Shown: positions 36,153-43,694 of the stretch, in pieces
Layout: each line of letters starts with the position of its first letter
Position numbering within the stretch: the first letter of the stretch is position 1
Assembly: GCA_008012315.1 (NCBI GenBank)
Contig: SSEL01000013.1
Coordinates: 1-64,000 of the forward strand
Length of the DNA stretch: 64,000 bases
Source of the DNA: Rhodospirillaceae bacterium
GTDB lineage: Bacteria; Pseudomonadota; Alphaproteobacteria; Dongiales; Dongiaceae
Direction: 5' to 3'
Position numbers and translations under genes: made by a program
The notes under the pieces: model-generated
The model's database searches: none
Told to the model about the DNA's origin: nothing
The model's input: the letters and a program-made list of their open reading frames with translations, nothing else

Positions 36153-36167
36153 CTACTAAATTAGTAG
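36153..36167. promoter_or_regulatory. Palindrome upstream of tauA
   Basis: CTACTAA at 36153-36159 and TTAGTAG at 36161-36167 form a perfect 15-base palindrome with one central base, 49 bases from the tauA start codon. This is a candidate operator for the taurine operon; the GcvA-type regulator at 36611 is one possible partner. Confidence 0.5.
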
Positions 36168-36227
36168 ACAAATGAGTGTTTCTCGTGTCGCCGCAAGTTT
36201 TCCTTGTGGCGCGTGACGATTTTTTCC

Positions 36228-36458
36228 TTAGCCGCAATGCTGCAGCCGGCGATGCAACGAGAGCCGGGCGCTCGGCCGTCGCTGACAGAGGATTTGCCAC
36301 AGCCGGGAAACGATGCCGCCGTTTTTGGCGGGCGCGGTTTCCGGCTCGGCTGATGGCGGAAAACGCTCTTCCAGGCGGGGACGAGGTTGGCGCTGTGCCG
36401 ACACGACACCCCGGCTGAGCCCGAAGACCAGGCAATCCAGCAAATCACGATTATTCAT
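36228..36458 (-). CDS. Possible small basic protein upstream of the tau operon
   Basis: A 76-codon open frame starting at the ATG at 36458, with AGGAGG five bases upstream. The first residues MNNRDLLDCLVFGLSRGV look like a normal start, while the remainder is rich in Arg, Pro and Ser (QRQPRPRLEERFPPSAEPE). No family recognised. The strong ribosome-binding site is the only positive evidence; the composition downstream could equally be chance reading in GC-rich DNA. It might be a leader gene for tauA, 123 bases further on. Confidence 0.4.
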   Translation of the reverse strand: MNNRDLLDCLVFGLSRGVVSAQRQPRPRLEERFPPSAEPETAPAKNGGIVSRLWQILCQRRPSARLSLHRRLQHCG

Positions 36459-36610
36459 GAGTTCCTCCTATGAGATTGGCGATCACCCCTGTGGGTGCCG
36501 CTGTCTATGCCCATATTTGGCACTCAATTGACGGCAGGAACAAACGAGAACATATTGGAAGTTGATACTTATTAATAATATTTATTCATAAATAAAATGC
36601 GGACGGGATC

Positions 36611-37492
36611 ATGGCTGAACGTTTGCCCTCCTTGCCGGCCTTGCGGGTTTTCGAAGCGGCGGGGCGTCTTCTGAGTTTCACCCGGGCGGCGGCTGAGCTG
36701 AATGTCACCCAGGCGGCGGTCAGCCACCAGATCCGCAGTCTCGAGGATCAATTGGGCCAGCCGCTTTTCGAGCGCACCACCCGGCGCCTGGTGCTGACGG
36801 CCGCTGGCGAGCGTCTGCTGCCGGCGGCGAGCGCTGCTTTCGGCACATTGGAGCGGGCGGTCGCCGACCTGCGGCGTGCCAGGGCGCAACTCACCATTAC
36901 GACGACACCGTTCTTCGGGGCACGCTGGCTGGCGCCACGTCTAGGCCGCTTTGCCGCACGCCATCCGGAGATCGAAGTCTCGGTGCGGCATACGACGGCG
37001 ATGCTCGATCTCGGCAGCGAGGGGATCGATCTTGCTTTGCGCACCGGCCGTGGCCGCTGGCCGGGCCTGGAAGCGACCCTGATCGCGCCGCTGACCATGG
37101 TGCCGGTGGCGGCGCCGTCTTATATCGAGCACGTCAAGTTGCATGAATTCGCCGACATGGCGCGCGCCACGCTGCTGCATGATGAAAGCCGGGAAGAATG
37201 GGCCGAATGGCTGTCGATTGCCGGCCAGGATCCCGCTTTGGCGCGTCAAGGCCCGGTTTTTGATGACGAGCATGTGCTGATCGCGGCGGTGACCAGCGGG
37301 CAGGGTGTGGCCCTGGTGCTACGCAATCTGGTGGAGGAGGAAATCGACAGTGGCCACTTGGTGCCGGTTTTCGATCTGACGATTGGCGAGGGCTGGGGTT
37401 ATTACCTGGTGCACCAAGCCGGTATGGCCAAGCTGGCGAAGGTTGCCGCCTTCCGCAACTTCGTGTTGCGCGAGGCTGCCGTCAACAAATAG
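36611..37492 (+). CDS. LysR-family regulator, GcvA type
   Basis: A 293-residue LysR regulator: LPSLPALRVFEAAGRLLSFT and NVTQAAVSHQIRSLEDQLGQ form the GcvA-type DNA-binding domain, and GIDLALRTGRGRWPGLE belongs to the effector domain. It is oriented away from the tau operon across about 500 bases, in which an AT-rich stretch (36560-36600) directly before the ATG is likely its promoter. It may control the tau genes, as LysR proteins commonly do, but GcvA-type members also govern many unrelated genes. Confidence 0.9.
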   Translation: MAERLPSLPALRVFEAAGRLLSFTRAAAELNVTQAAVSHQIRSLEDQLGQPLFERTTRRLVLTAAGERLLPAASAAFGTLERAVADLRRARAQLTITTTPFFGARWLAPRLGRFAARHPEIEVSVRHTTAMLDLGSEGIDLALRTGRGRWPGLEATLIAPLTMVPVAAPSYIEHVKLHEFADMARATLLHDESREEWAEWLSIAGQDPALARQGPVFDDEHVLIAAVTSGQGVALVLRNLVEEEIDSGHLVPVFDLTIGEGWGYYLVHQAGMAKLAKVAAFRNFVLREAAVNK

Positions 37493-37502
37493 CGACGCGC
37501 GA

Positions 37503-38153
37503 TCAGATCTGCTTCGGCTTGAACAGCGGCACGCCCAGCACAGACAAGACGATGAGGATCACGGTCGCACCGCCGTGATAGACGACATTCACCAAAGATG
37601 TCTCGACCGGATGGAACAGCGACAGGCCGCTGGCGACGAGGGCGGATGTCGAGAGCATGCCGAGGATCAAGGTCAGGCCGGGGCGGATCCAGGCGCCGTG
37701 GCGCAGCATGAAGTAAAGGCCGAGGCTGAGCGGCAGGCTGAGCCCGACGATCCAGCTAAAGCAGTCGAAACTGGTACCGAGAGTAAGGCCATGCGGCCCC
37801 ATCCGCACCCAGTCGGCATAACAGCCATAGCTCGCCGAGGCGAAACACAACACAAGGCCCGGCACCGGCAGCAAAGCCCAGCGCGCCGACCAGCCCGGTA
37901 CGCTGATCAGGAACACGGCGATGCCCGCGAGCAGGCCGGTCAGGAAGGTCGTGATCATCAGCAGCATATAGCCGGTGTGATGCAGCATATCGGCCAGATC
38001 CGGCCGCAGCCCGTGGATGAGCGCCACCGCGACATTGATGGCAACCGCCGTGACCAGCCAGATCGCGGCACGGCGGAATGGCGGGGTGAGACGCTGGACC
38101 GGCGTCAAATCCGCTGCCAGATCGGCAATCAGCTTATCCGTCTGATCGGTCAT
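37503..38153 (-). CDS. nrsF: NrsF-type membrane anti-sigma factor (DUF1109)
   Basis: A 216-residue protein with six predicted membrane segments and a short cytosolic N-terminus (MTDQTDKLIADLAADLTPVQ), the layout of the NrsF/DUF1109 family that holds the sigma factor SigF inactive at the membrane. Two cysteines in the loop region (LVLCFASASYGCYADWV) match the conserved cysteines proposed to sense metal stress in this family. It lies seven bases downstream of the sigma factor gene, as in Caulobacter. Assignment by pattern and context. Confidence 0.88.
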   Translation of the reverse strand: MTDQTDKLIADLAADLTPVQRLTPPFRRAAIWLVTAVAINVAVALIHGLRPDLADMLHHTGYMLLMITTFLTGLLAGIAVFLISVPGWSARWALLPVPGLVLCFASASYGCYADWVRMGPHGLTLGTSFDCFSWIVGLSLPLSLGLYFMLRHGAWIRPGLTLILGMLSTSALVASGLSLFHPVETSLVNVVYHGGATVILIVLSVLGVPLFKPKQI

Positions 38154-38160
38154 TTATCGC

Positions 38161-38811
38161 TCATCCGTTTCCACCGCCACCAATGTTTTCGTCGCCTCCC
38201 AATGCGCGCCGCAAGGCCTTGATCGCCCGATGCACGGACAATTTGACCGCGCCCTCGCTTTGCCCGGTCAGCGCCGCCGCATCGCGCAATGACATGCCCT
38301 TGATCTTGACCAGGGAGATCGCCTGCCGCTGCCCCGGCGGCAATTGCTCCAGGGCCCGATAGACAGCCCGCATATCGAGACTGGCCTCAGCTATTCTATT
38401 CGCGTCATCGGCGGCAAAGGTTTCATCCTCATGCTCCGGCAATTCGGTTTCTCGTGCCCGTTCCCGGTATAGGCGCCGCAGCCGGTCAACGATCCGCCGC
38501 TCGGCGATGACATTGATCCAGGGCTGCAGCGGCCGGTCGGGATCGAAGGTATGCCGGATGGCGTGGATGGAGAGGAAAATCTCCTGCACGGTATCGTCGA
38601 TATCCTGCGGCCGTGACAGGCGACGCTTCGCCAGGCCACGTACATAAGGCCGCAGCGCCTGCAAAAGCGCTTCATAGGCCATCTTGTCGCCATTTTGCGC
38701 GAGAACGAACAGGGCAGCCATATCCGTCCAGGCGTCGGCGTTACCCGTCGCCGATCGCGTATTGGCATGGCCGGCCCGCTGCCTGTTGTCCTGCGCCAAA
38801 GTAATGCTCAT
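38161..38811 (-). CDS. sigF: ECF sigma factor, SigF type
   Basis: A 216-residue extracytoplasmic-function sigma factor. Region 2 spans about residues 45-115 (YVRGLAKRRLSRPQDIDDTV with QEIFLSIHAIRHTFDPDRPL), and region 4 spans about 145-205 (RALEQLPPGQRQAISLVKIK and LTGQSEGAVKLSVHRAIKAL). With the NrsF gene behind it and a divergent bufferin operon, it corresponds to Caulobacter SigF, which responds to copper, cadmium and chromate. The start at 38811 leaves about 25 extra residues before region 2, so a later start is possible. Confidence 0.88.
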   Translation of the reverse strand: MSITLAQDNRQRAGHANTRSATGNADAWTDMAALFVLAQNGDKMAYEALLQALRPYVRGLAKRRLSRPQDIDDTVQEIFLSIHAIRHTFDPDRPLQPWINVIAERRIVDRLRRLYRERARETELPEHEDETFAADDANRIAEASLDMRAVYRALEQLPPGQRQAISLVKIKGMSLRDAAALTGQSEGAVKLSVHRAIKALRRALGGDENIGGGGNG

Positions 38812-38878
38812 GGTCGTCCTGTTGGGGGGAGCCTAGGACCTATCACATAAATCGCAACAAAAAACTTCCACGCCGGAT

Positions 38879-38904
38879 GTAACCCGATGCGCGCGGCCGG
38901 CGAA
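38879..38904 (+). promoter_or_regulatory. Probable SigF-dependent promoter of the buf operon
   Basis: GTAACC at 38879-38884 and CGAA at 38901-38904 are exactly 16 bases apart and lie 49 bases upstream of the bufA start codon. As I remember it, GTAACC-N16-CGAA is the motif described for SigF promoters in Caulobacter. The sigF gene itself is adjacent and divergent. Confidence 0.7.
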
Positions 38905-38952
38905 TAAGTCCCCGTCGGGTGATGATGCCGGCAGTCAATAGAGGAGGGATAC

Positions 38953-39243
38953 ATGCATAAATCAGCAGTGGCGGCGTCGATTCTCGGCGCGGCGCTCGGC
39001 TTGTCGGCTGTTGGCTTTGTTGCTTCCGGTTCGGCCCGCGCGGATGACCAGGAGAAATGCTTCGGCGTGGCCAAGGCGGGCGAGAATGCCTGTTCCGGCT
39101 CCAGCAATGCCGGCATGCATTCCTGCGCCGGCCAGTCCACGGCCGATTATTCCGGCAAGGATTGGAAGCTGGTTCCGGCCGGCACCTGCGAAAAGATGGG
39201 CGGAAAGAAGGAAGCCTTCGACGGTGTCGGCAAGCCGATGTAA
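38953..39243 (+). CDS. bufA1: Bufferin precursor peptide (DUF2282, BufA1 type)
   Basis: A 96-residue RiPP precursor. Signal peptide ends at about residue 30 (VASGSARA). The mature part has four cysteines at residues 36, 47, 58 and 79 in the DUF2282 pattern: [44 protein letters not shown]. In characterised bufferins the two central cysteines are converted to thiooxazoles by an MNIO enzyme and the product chelates copper in the periplasm. The ATG has a strong GAGGAGG Shine-Dalgarno sequence. First gene of the operon with bufB, bufC and DoxX. Confidence 0.92.
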   Translation: MHKSAVAASILGAALGLSAVGFVASGSARADDQEKCFGVAKAGENACSGSSNAGMHSCAGQSTADYSGKDWKLVPAGTCEKMGGKKEAFDGVGKPM

Positions 39244-39279
39244 CGGCATCACCCGAACCTCAGAAAGAATCAAGCAGCC

Positions 39280-40191
39280 ATGTCATCTTCCCCGGACATG
39301 CCTGTGATGGGAACCGCAGCCCGGTCTTTTTCATGCGCAGCGATCGGGCTGCGGAACCCGCACCTGGCGCAGATACGAGAGTGCCGGCTGGAGCTTTCTT
39401 GGCTGGAAATTCACAGCGAGAATTATCTGCTGCCGCCGGTGGCACCGCGCTTCAAGGCCATCGAAAAGATTCGCGAGAATTATGATCTCAGTTGCCACGG
39501 CGTCGGTCTGTCGATCGGCTCCGCGCGCGGATTGGACAGGGACCATCTGGCTGGATTGAAGGCGCTCTATAACCGGCTTGAGCCCGGCCTGATATCGGAG
39601 CATCTCGCCTGGAGCGTCGTCGACGGCCATTATTACAACGATCTTCTGCCGCTGCCTTATAGTACGGAAGCCTTGAAGGTCGTCTGCGACAATATCGATC
39701 TTGCGCAAGAGATGCTCGGCCGCCGCCTCCTGATCGAGAATCCGGCGCGTTATCTCCTGCTGCCGGACGGTGACTTTTCCGAGCCGGCATTCCTCCGCGA
39801 AATCGTTGTGCGGACCGGATGCGGCCTGCTGTTCGACGTCAATAATCTCTTCGTCAGCGCCCACAACCTGCATCTCGATACGGCGGCCTATCTCTGGGAT
39901 CTGCCGGTCGACGCGATCGGTGAAATTCACGTTGCAGGCCATAGCCGCCAGGACCTGGTCGAGGAGGGAAATGTCGTTGAGACCGTGTTGATCGACGATC
40001 ACGGCAGCATTGTGCCGCCGGACGTTTGGGCCTTGCTCGATGTGCTGTTGTCGATCGCCGGGCCGAAACCCGTTTTGGTCGAATGGGACAACAATGTGCC
40101 GCCATTGGACGTCTTGCTGGCGGAGGCGGCGAAGGCGCAGCGGTTGATCGATGCCTGCCAATCGCAGGGCGAGGTCTCTCATGTTGCATGA
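39280..40191 (+). CDS. bufB: MNIO-family enzyme (DUF692), BufB type
   Basis: A 303-residue multinuclear non-heme iron enzyme of the DUF692 TIM-barrel family that oxidises cysteines of the BufA precursor. Likely iron ligands and active-site motifs are present: LEIHSENYL, SCHGVGLSIGS, ISEHLAWS, LLIENPARYL, LLFDVNNLFVSAHN, EIHVAGHS, IDDHG and LVEWDNN. Length is normal. The start could also be the ATG at 39298. It overlaps bufC by 11 bases, which implies coupled translation. Confidence 0.93.
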   Translation: MSSSPDMPVMGTAARSFSCAAIGLRNPHLAQIRECRLELSWLEIHSENYLLPPVAPRFKAIEKIRENYDLSCHGVGLSIGSARGLDRDHLAGLKALYNRLEPGLISEHLAWSVVDGHYYNDLLPLPYSTEALKVVCDNIDLAQEMLGRRLLIENPARYLLLPDGDFSEPAFLREIVVRTGCGLLFDVNNLFVSAHNLHLDTAAYLWDLPVDAIGEIHVAGHSRQDLVEEGNVVETVLIDDHGSIVPPDVWALLDVLLSIAGPKPVLVEWDNNVPPLDVLLAEAAKAQRLIDACQSQGEVSHVA

Positions 40192-40942
40192 GTGGCAACA
40201 GGATTTCGCGCGCGGCCTGTGTGATCAGGGCACGGTACCCGTCGCGCTGCGTGACAATCAACGGCGGTTTGCCATATACCGCGACAGTGTCAGCGCGTCG
40301 CTGGTCGCTGCCTTGGGCGAGGCTTTTCCGGTGACGCGGCTGCTGGTCGGCGATCGTTTCTTCGATGCCGTTGCCGCGGATTATGCGCGTCAGGAGCCGC
40401 CGCACATTCCACGCCTTTCGGCTTATGGCGGCACCTATCCGGATTATCTCCGGCGCTTGCCGACGCTGCATGACCTGCCTTATGTCGCTGACGTGGCGCA
40501 GTTGGAATGGGCGAGGATCGAGGCCTATTTCACCGGGCCGGCAGTACAGCTCATCCAACCGGACAGCTTGCTGGGATACGCGCCGGAAATCTTGCCCCTG
40601 CTGCGGCTGCAGCCGGAAGCGAGCCTGCGGGTAATAACCGGCGAAAGTGCCATCTGGTCGATCTGGATAGCGCATCAGGGTAACAGCCAGGATCTGGAAC
40701 ATATCGATGTCGGTGAAGCGCAGGCGGTTCGACTTTCCTGCGCAACCGACGGTGTCGTGATGTCGCAAATCGCTCTGGGCCACGCTGTCTTCCTGCTGGC
40801 GCTGGGTGAAGGTCATTCCATTTTTACGGCAGCGGAAACGGCCATGGCGGCGGATGCGGGTTTCGATCTGCAAGCAAGCCTTGCAAGCGAGCTGCGCCTC
40901 GGCAGCTTCAGCGATATTGCCGGACCGGAAGGACTTGATTGA
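40181..40942 (+). CDS. bufC: BufC partner protein (DUF2063/putative DNA-binding type)
   Basis: A 253-residue cytosolic partner that recruits the bufferin precursor to the MNIO enzyme. The N-terminal DUF2063 domain is recognised by HEWQQDFARGLCDQG, RFAIYRDSVSASLVAALGEA and FPVTRLLVGDRFFDAVAADY. The C-terminal half should be the RRE-like precursor-binding domain. The ATG at 40181 is chosen for its GAGG sequence six bases upstream; it starts inside the end of bufB. Its stop codon abuts the DoxX start (TGAATG). Confidence 0.9.
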   Translation: MLHEWQQDFARGLCDQGTVPVALRDNQRRFAIYRDSVSASLVAALGEAFPVTRLLVGDRFFDAVAADYARQEPPHIPRLSAYGGTYPDYLRRLPTLHDLPYVADVAQLEWARIEAYFTGPAVQLIQPDSLLGYAPEILPLLRLQPEASLRVITGESAIWSIWIAHQGNSQDLEHIDVGEAQAVRLSCATDGVVMSQIALGHAVFLLALGEGHSIFTAAETAMAADAGFDLQASLASELRLGSFSDIAGPEGLD

Positions 40943-41425
40943 ATGGGTTTTCGACAAAAAATCACGACTTGCCTGGCACAGTTGGAGCAATATGGCGGAC
41001 CTGTCGTCGATCTCCTGATCCGGATAGCGATTTTCCGTGTCTTCTTCTGGTCCGGCCTGGTCAAGATTCACGACTGGGCCGGGACAGTTCAGCTTTTCCA
41101 ATATGAATACATGGTACCCTTGCTGCCGCCATCAGGGGCGGCGGTGCTTGCAACCTGCGTCGAACTTGGCGCTTCCAGCTTCGTCCTGGTCGGTTTTCTC
41201 ACACGTCTCGCGGCGCTGCCGTTGCTTGGCATGGCGCTGGTCATCCAGTTCGTTCTGGGTGCGGCCAACCCGGATTACAATCAACTGGAACATTATCTTT
41301 GGATGGCCTTGTTGTTGCATCTTATCGTGCGGGGGCCCGGATTCCTGTCGATCGATCACTGGCTGCGCCGGACGATCGGCGGTTCGCAGCGGCATATTGC
41401 AGCGCACGCTGTCAAACTTGACTAA
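40943..41425 (+). CDS. DoxX-family membrane protein of the bufferin operon
   Basis: A 160-residue inner-membrane protein with four predicted helices. Typical DoxX phrases are LIRIAIFRVFFWSGLVKIHD, a helix with AVLATCVELGASSFVLVGFL and TRLAALPLLGMALVIQFVLG. DoxX proteins often end bufferin operons; they are thought to take part in membrane redox or thiol homeostasis, but the role here is not established. The start codon follows the bufC stop directly. Confidence 0.9.
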   Translation: MGFRQKITTCLAQLEQYGGPVVDLLIRIAIFRVFFWSGLVKIHDWAGTVQLFQYEYMVPLLPPSGAAVLATCVELGASSFVLVGFLTRLAALPLLGMALVIQFVLGAANPDYNQLEHYLWMALLLHLIVRGPGFLSIDHWLRRTIGGSQRHIAAHAVKLD

Positions 41426-41549
41426 TGTGCCGATTCCCTCTTGCGTCGGTCGCGTGAGGCTGAAATGATTTTCCCATCTGAAGCAACCAGGCTGCGCGGA
41501 CGGGACCTCCCGGAACCAGCCGGCGCGGCCGCATCAGAGGGAGGATCGC

Positions 41550-43586
41550 ATGCCTGGCAGAGATCCGACGGCGCCGCGTTGCGCCGCACTTATCGGACCC
41601 TATCTCAGCGGAAAAACAGCCTTATTCGAAAGCCTCATGTACGTCACCAATGCGTTGCACCGCAAGGGGACGGCGAAGGAGGGCAACACGCTGGGCGATG
41701 CTTCGCCGGAAGCGCGACAACGCAAGATGTCCGTCGAACCCACCGCGGCGGTCACGCAATTCCTGAACGAGGATTGGTGCTTCATCGACTGCCCCGGTTC
41801 GGTTGAATTCAACCAGGATACCCGCAATGTCCTGATGGTCGCCGATGTGGCGATCGTGGTGATCGAGCCGATCGTCGAACGGGCCCTCGCCTTGACGGGC
41901 CTTTTCAAATATCTCGACGATCACAATATCCCGCATCTCATTTTTATTAATAAAATGGATGTTTCCGCCCAGCCGGTGCGCGAGGTGTTGGCGGCCCTGC
42001 AATCGGTCTCGGCGCGGCCGCTTCTGTTGCGCCAGGTGCCGATCCGCGAAACCGGGAAGAACGGCGATGTCATTACCGGCTATGTCGATCTCGTCAGCGA
42101 GCGCGCCTATCACTATCAGCCGGGCCAGGAATCCGCGCTGATCCAATTGCCGAACACCATTCTGGCGCGCGAGCAGGAGGCACGCGGCAACCTGCTGGAA
42201 CATCTCGCCGATTTCGATGACGATTTGCTGGAACAGCTGTTGAACGACGCCCAGCCGAGCAATGACGCCATCTATCAGCAGATCGCCAAGGATCTCGCCA
42301 GCGATCTCGTCGTGCCGGTCTTGCTCGGCGCGGCGGAAAAGGATCACGGCGTGCGGCGCTTGCTGAAAGCCCTGCGTCATGATGTGCCGGGCCCCGATCT
42401 GACGGTCCAGCGGCTGCATCTGCAGGACAAGCCGACGGCGGCGCTGATCTACAAAACCGTGCATCAGCCCCATGCCGGAAAATTGTCCTTCGCCCGCATC
42501 ATGGCCGGCAAGCTGACCGACGGCATGACCTTGAACGGGCAGCGCATCGCCGGGCTGATGCGGCCCAAGGGCAGCGTGCTGGAAAAGGTGCAGCAAGCCG
42601 GCTTCGGCGAGGTCGTCGCCCTTGGCCGCCTGGACCAGGCCAAGACGGGCGATCTGCTGCAAGCGGAAGGTACCGCCACCCGGCATGAGGATTGGCCGGA
42701 GCCCCTGGCGCCGCTTTTCGCGTTGGCGATAGGTGTCGAGAACCGCAACGATGAAGTGAAGCTGACGGCGGCGCTCGGCAAGTTGGCGGAAGAAGATACA
42801 TCGCTGACCTTCGACCATGATTCCGATACCCACGAGCTGTTGCTTCATGGCCAGGGCGAGATCCATCTGCAGGTGGCGATCGAGCGGTTGAAGAGCCGTT
42901 ACAACCTGCCGGTCCGGGTCCAGCGGCCGCAGGTCAGCTATCGCGAGACCATCCGCCACAAGACGGCGCAGCATGCCCGCTTCAAACGGCAAAGCGGTGG
43001 CCATGGGCAGTTCGGCGATGTCCATATCGAGGTTTGGCCGTTGGAACGCGGCCAGGGCTTCGTGTTCGAGGACCGCATCGTCGGCGGCGCCATTCCGCGC
43101 CAGTTCATCGGCTCCGTCCAGGACGGCGTGAAGGATTATCTCGGCCGTGGTCCCTTGGGATTCCCGGTGGTCGATGTCGCCGTGGCTCTATGCGACGGGC
43201 AATATCATTCGGTCGACAGTTCGGATCAGGCCTTCAAGACGGCTGGCCGCATGGCGATGCAGGAAGCCTTGCCGAAATGCGATCCGGTTCTGCTGGAGCC
43301 GATCTATCAGGTGGAGATCTCCGCGCCCAACGAATTCACCTCGCGGGTTCATGGCCTGATCAGTTCGCGGCGCGGGCAGATTCTGCAATTCGCGGCCAAG
43401 ACCGACTGGCCCGGCTGGGAATCGATCGAGGCGCTGATGCCGCAATCGGAGATTCTCGATCTGGTGATCGAATTGCGGTCGCTGACCCAGGGGGTCGGCA
43501 ATTTCACCGCGCAATTCGATCACCTGCAGGAACTGACCGGCCGCCTCGCGGACAAGGTCATCGAGCAGCGTAAAGCGGCGCAGTAA
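41550..43586 (+). CDS. Atypical elongation factor G paralogue
   Basis: A 678-residue EF-G family protein with a GTPase domain (about 1-270), domain II, and domains III-V including SGGHGQFGDVHIEVWPLERG and the C-terminal ribosome-contacting part (ISSRRGQI). The G motifs differ from canonical FusA: G1 is GPYLSGKT (residues 16-23), the switch I region reads RKMSVEPTAAVTQF rather than RGITI, and G3 is DCPGS (80-84), so the GTPase histidine of DTPGH is serine. G4 is NKMD. Such EF-G-like proteins occur beside normal FusA in Rhodospirillales. Its role is unknown; weak or altered GTPase activity is inferred. Confidence 0.85.
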   Translation: MPGRDPTAPRCAALIGPYLSGKTALFESLMYVTNALHRKGTAKEGNTLGDASPEARQRKMSVEPTAAVTQFLNEDWCFIDCPGSVEFNQDTRNVLMVADVAIVVIEPIVERALALTGLFKYLDDHNIPHLIFINKMDVSAQPVREVLAALQSVSARPLLLRQVPIRETGKNGDVITGYVDLVSERAYHYQPGQESALIQLPNTILAREQEARGNLLEHLADFDDDLLEQLLNDAQPSNDAIYQQIAKDLASDLVVPVLLGAAEKDHGVRRLLKALRHDVPGPDLTVQRLHLQDKPTAALIYKTVHQPHAGKLSFARIMAGKLTDGMTLNGQRIAGLMRPKGSVLEKVQQAGFGEVVALGRLDQAKTGDLLQAEGTATRHEDWPEPLAPLFALAIGVENRNDEVKLTAALGKLAEEDTSLTFDHDSDTHELLLHGQGEIHLQVAIERLKSRYNLPVRVQRPQVSYRETIRHKTAQHARFKRQSGGHGQFGDVHIEVWPLERGQGFVFEDRIVGGAIPRQFIGSVQDGVKDYLGRGPLGFPVVDVAVALCDGQYHSVDSSDQAFKTAGRMAMQEALPKCDPVLLEPIYQVEISAPNEFTSRVHGLISSRRGQILQFAAKTDWPGWESIEALMPQSEILDLVIELRSLTQGVGNFTAQFDHLQELTGRLADKVIEQRKAAQ

Positions 43587-43616
43587 CAGTAACACCGCAT
43601 CCGGCCTCAAGCATGG

Positions 43617-43637
43617 ACCCCGGCTCAACGCCGGGGT
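43617..43637. repeat. GC-rich hairpin between convergent genes
   Basis: ACCCCGGC (43617-43624) pairs with GCCGGGGT (43630-43637) around a five-base loop. It resembles the common alphaproteobacterial CCCCGG intergenic repeat and may stop transcription of either flanking gene, although no T run is present. Confidence 0.55.
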
Positions 43638-43694
43638 GAAGGTGCGTTTGTAACTGGCGGCCCAGGATGCTTGGTGGCTGCTGAAGGCCGCCGC

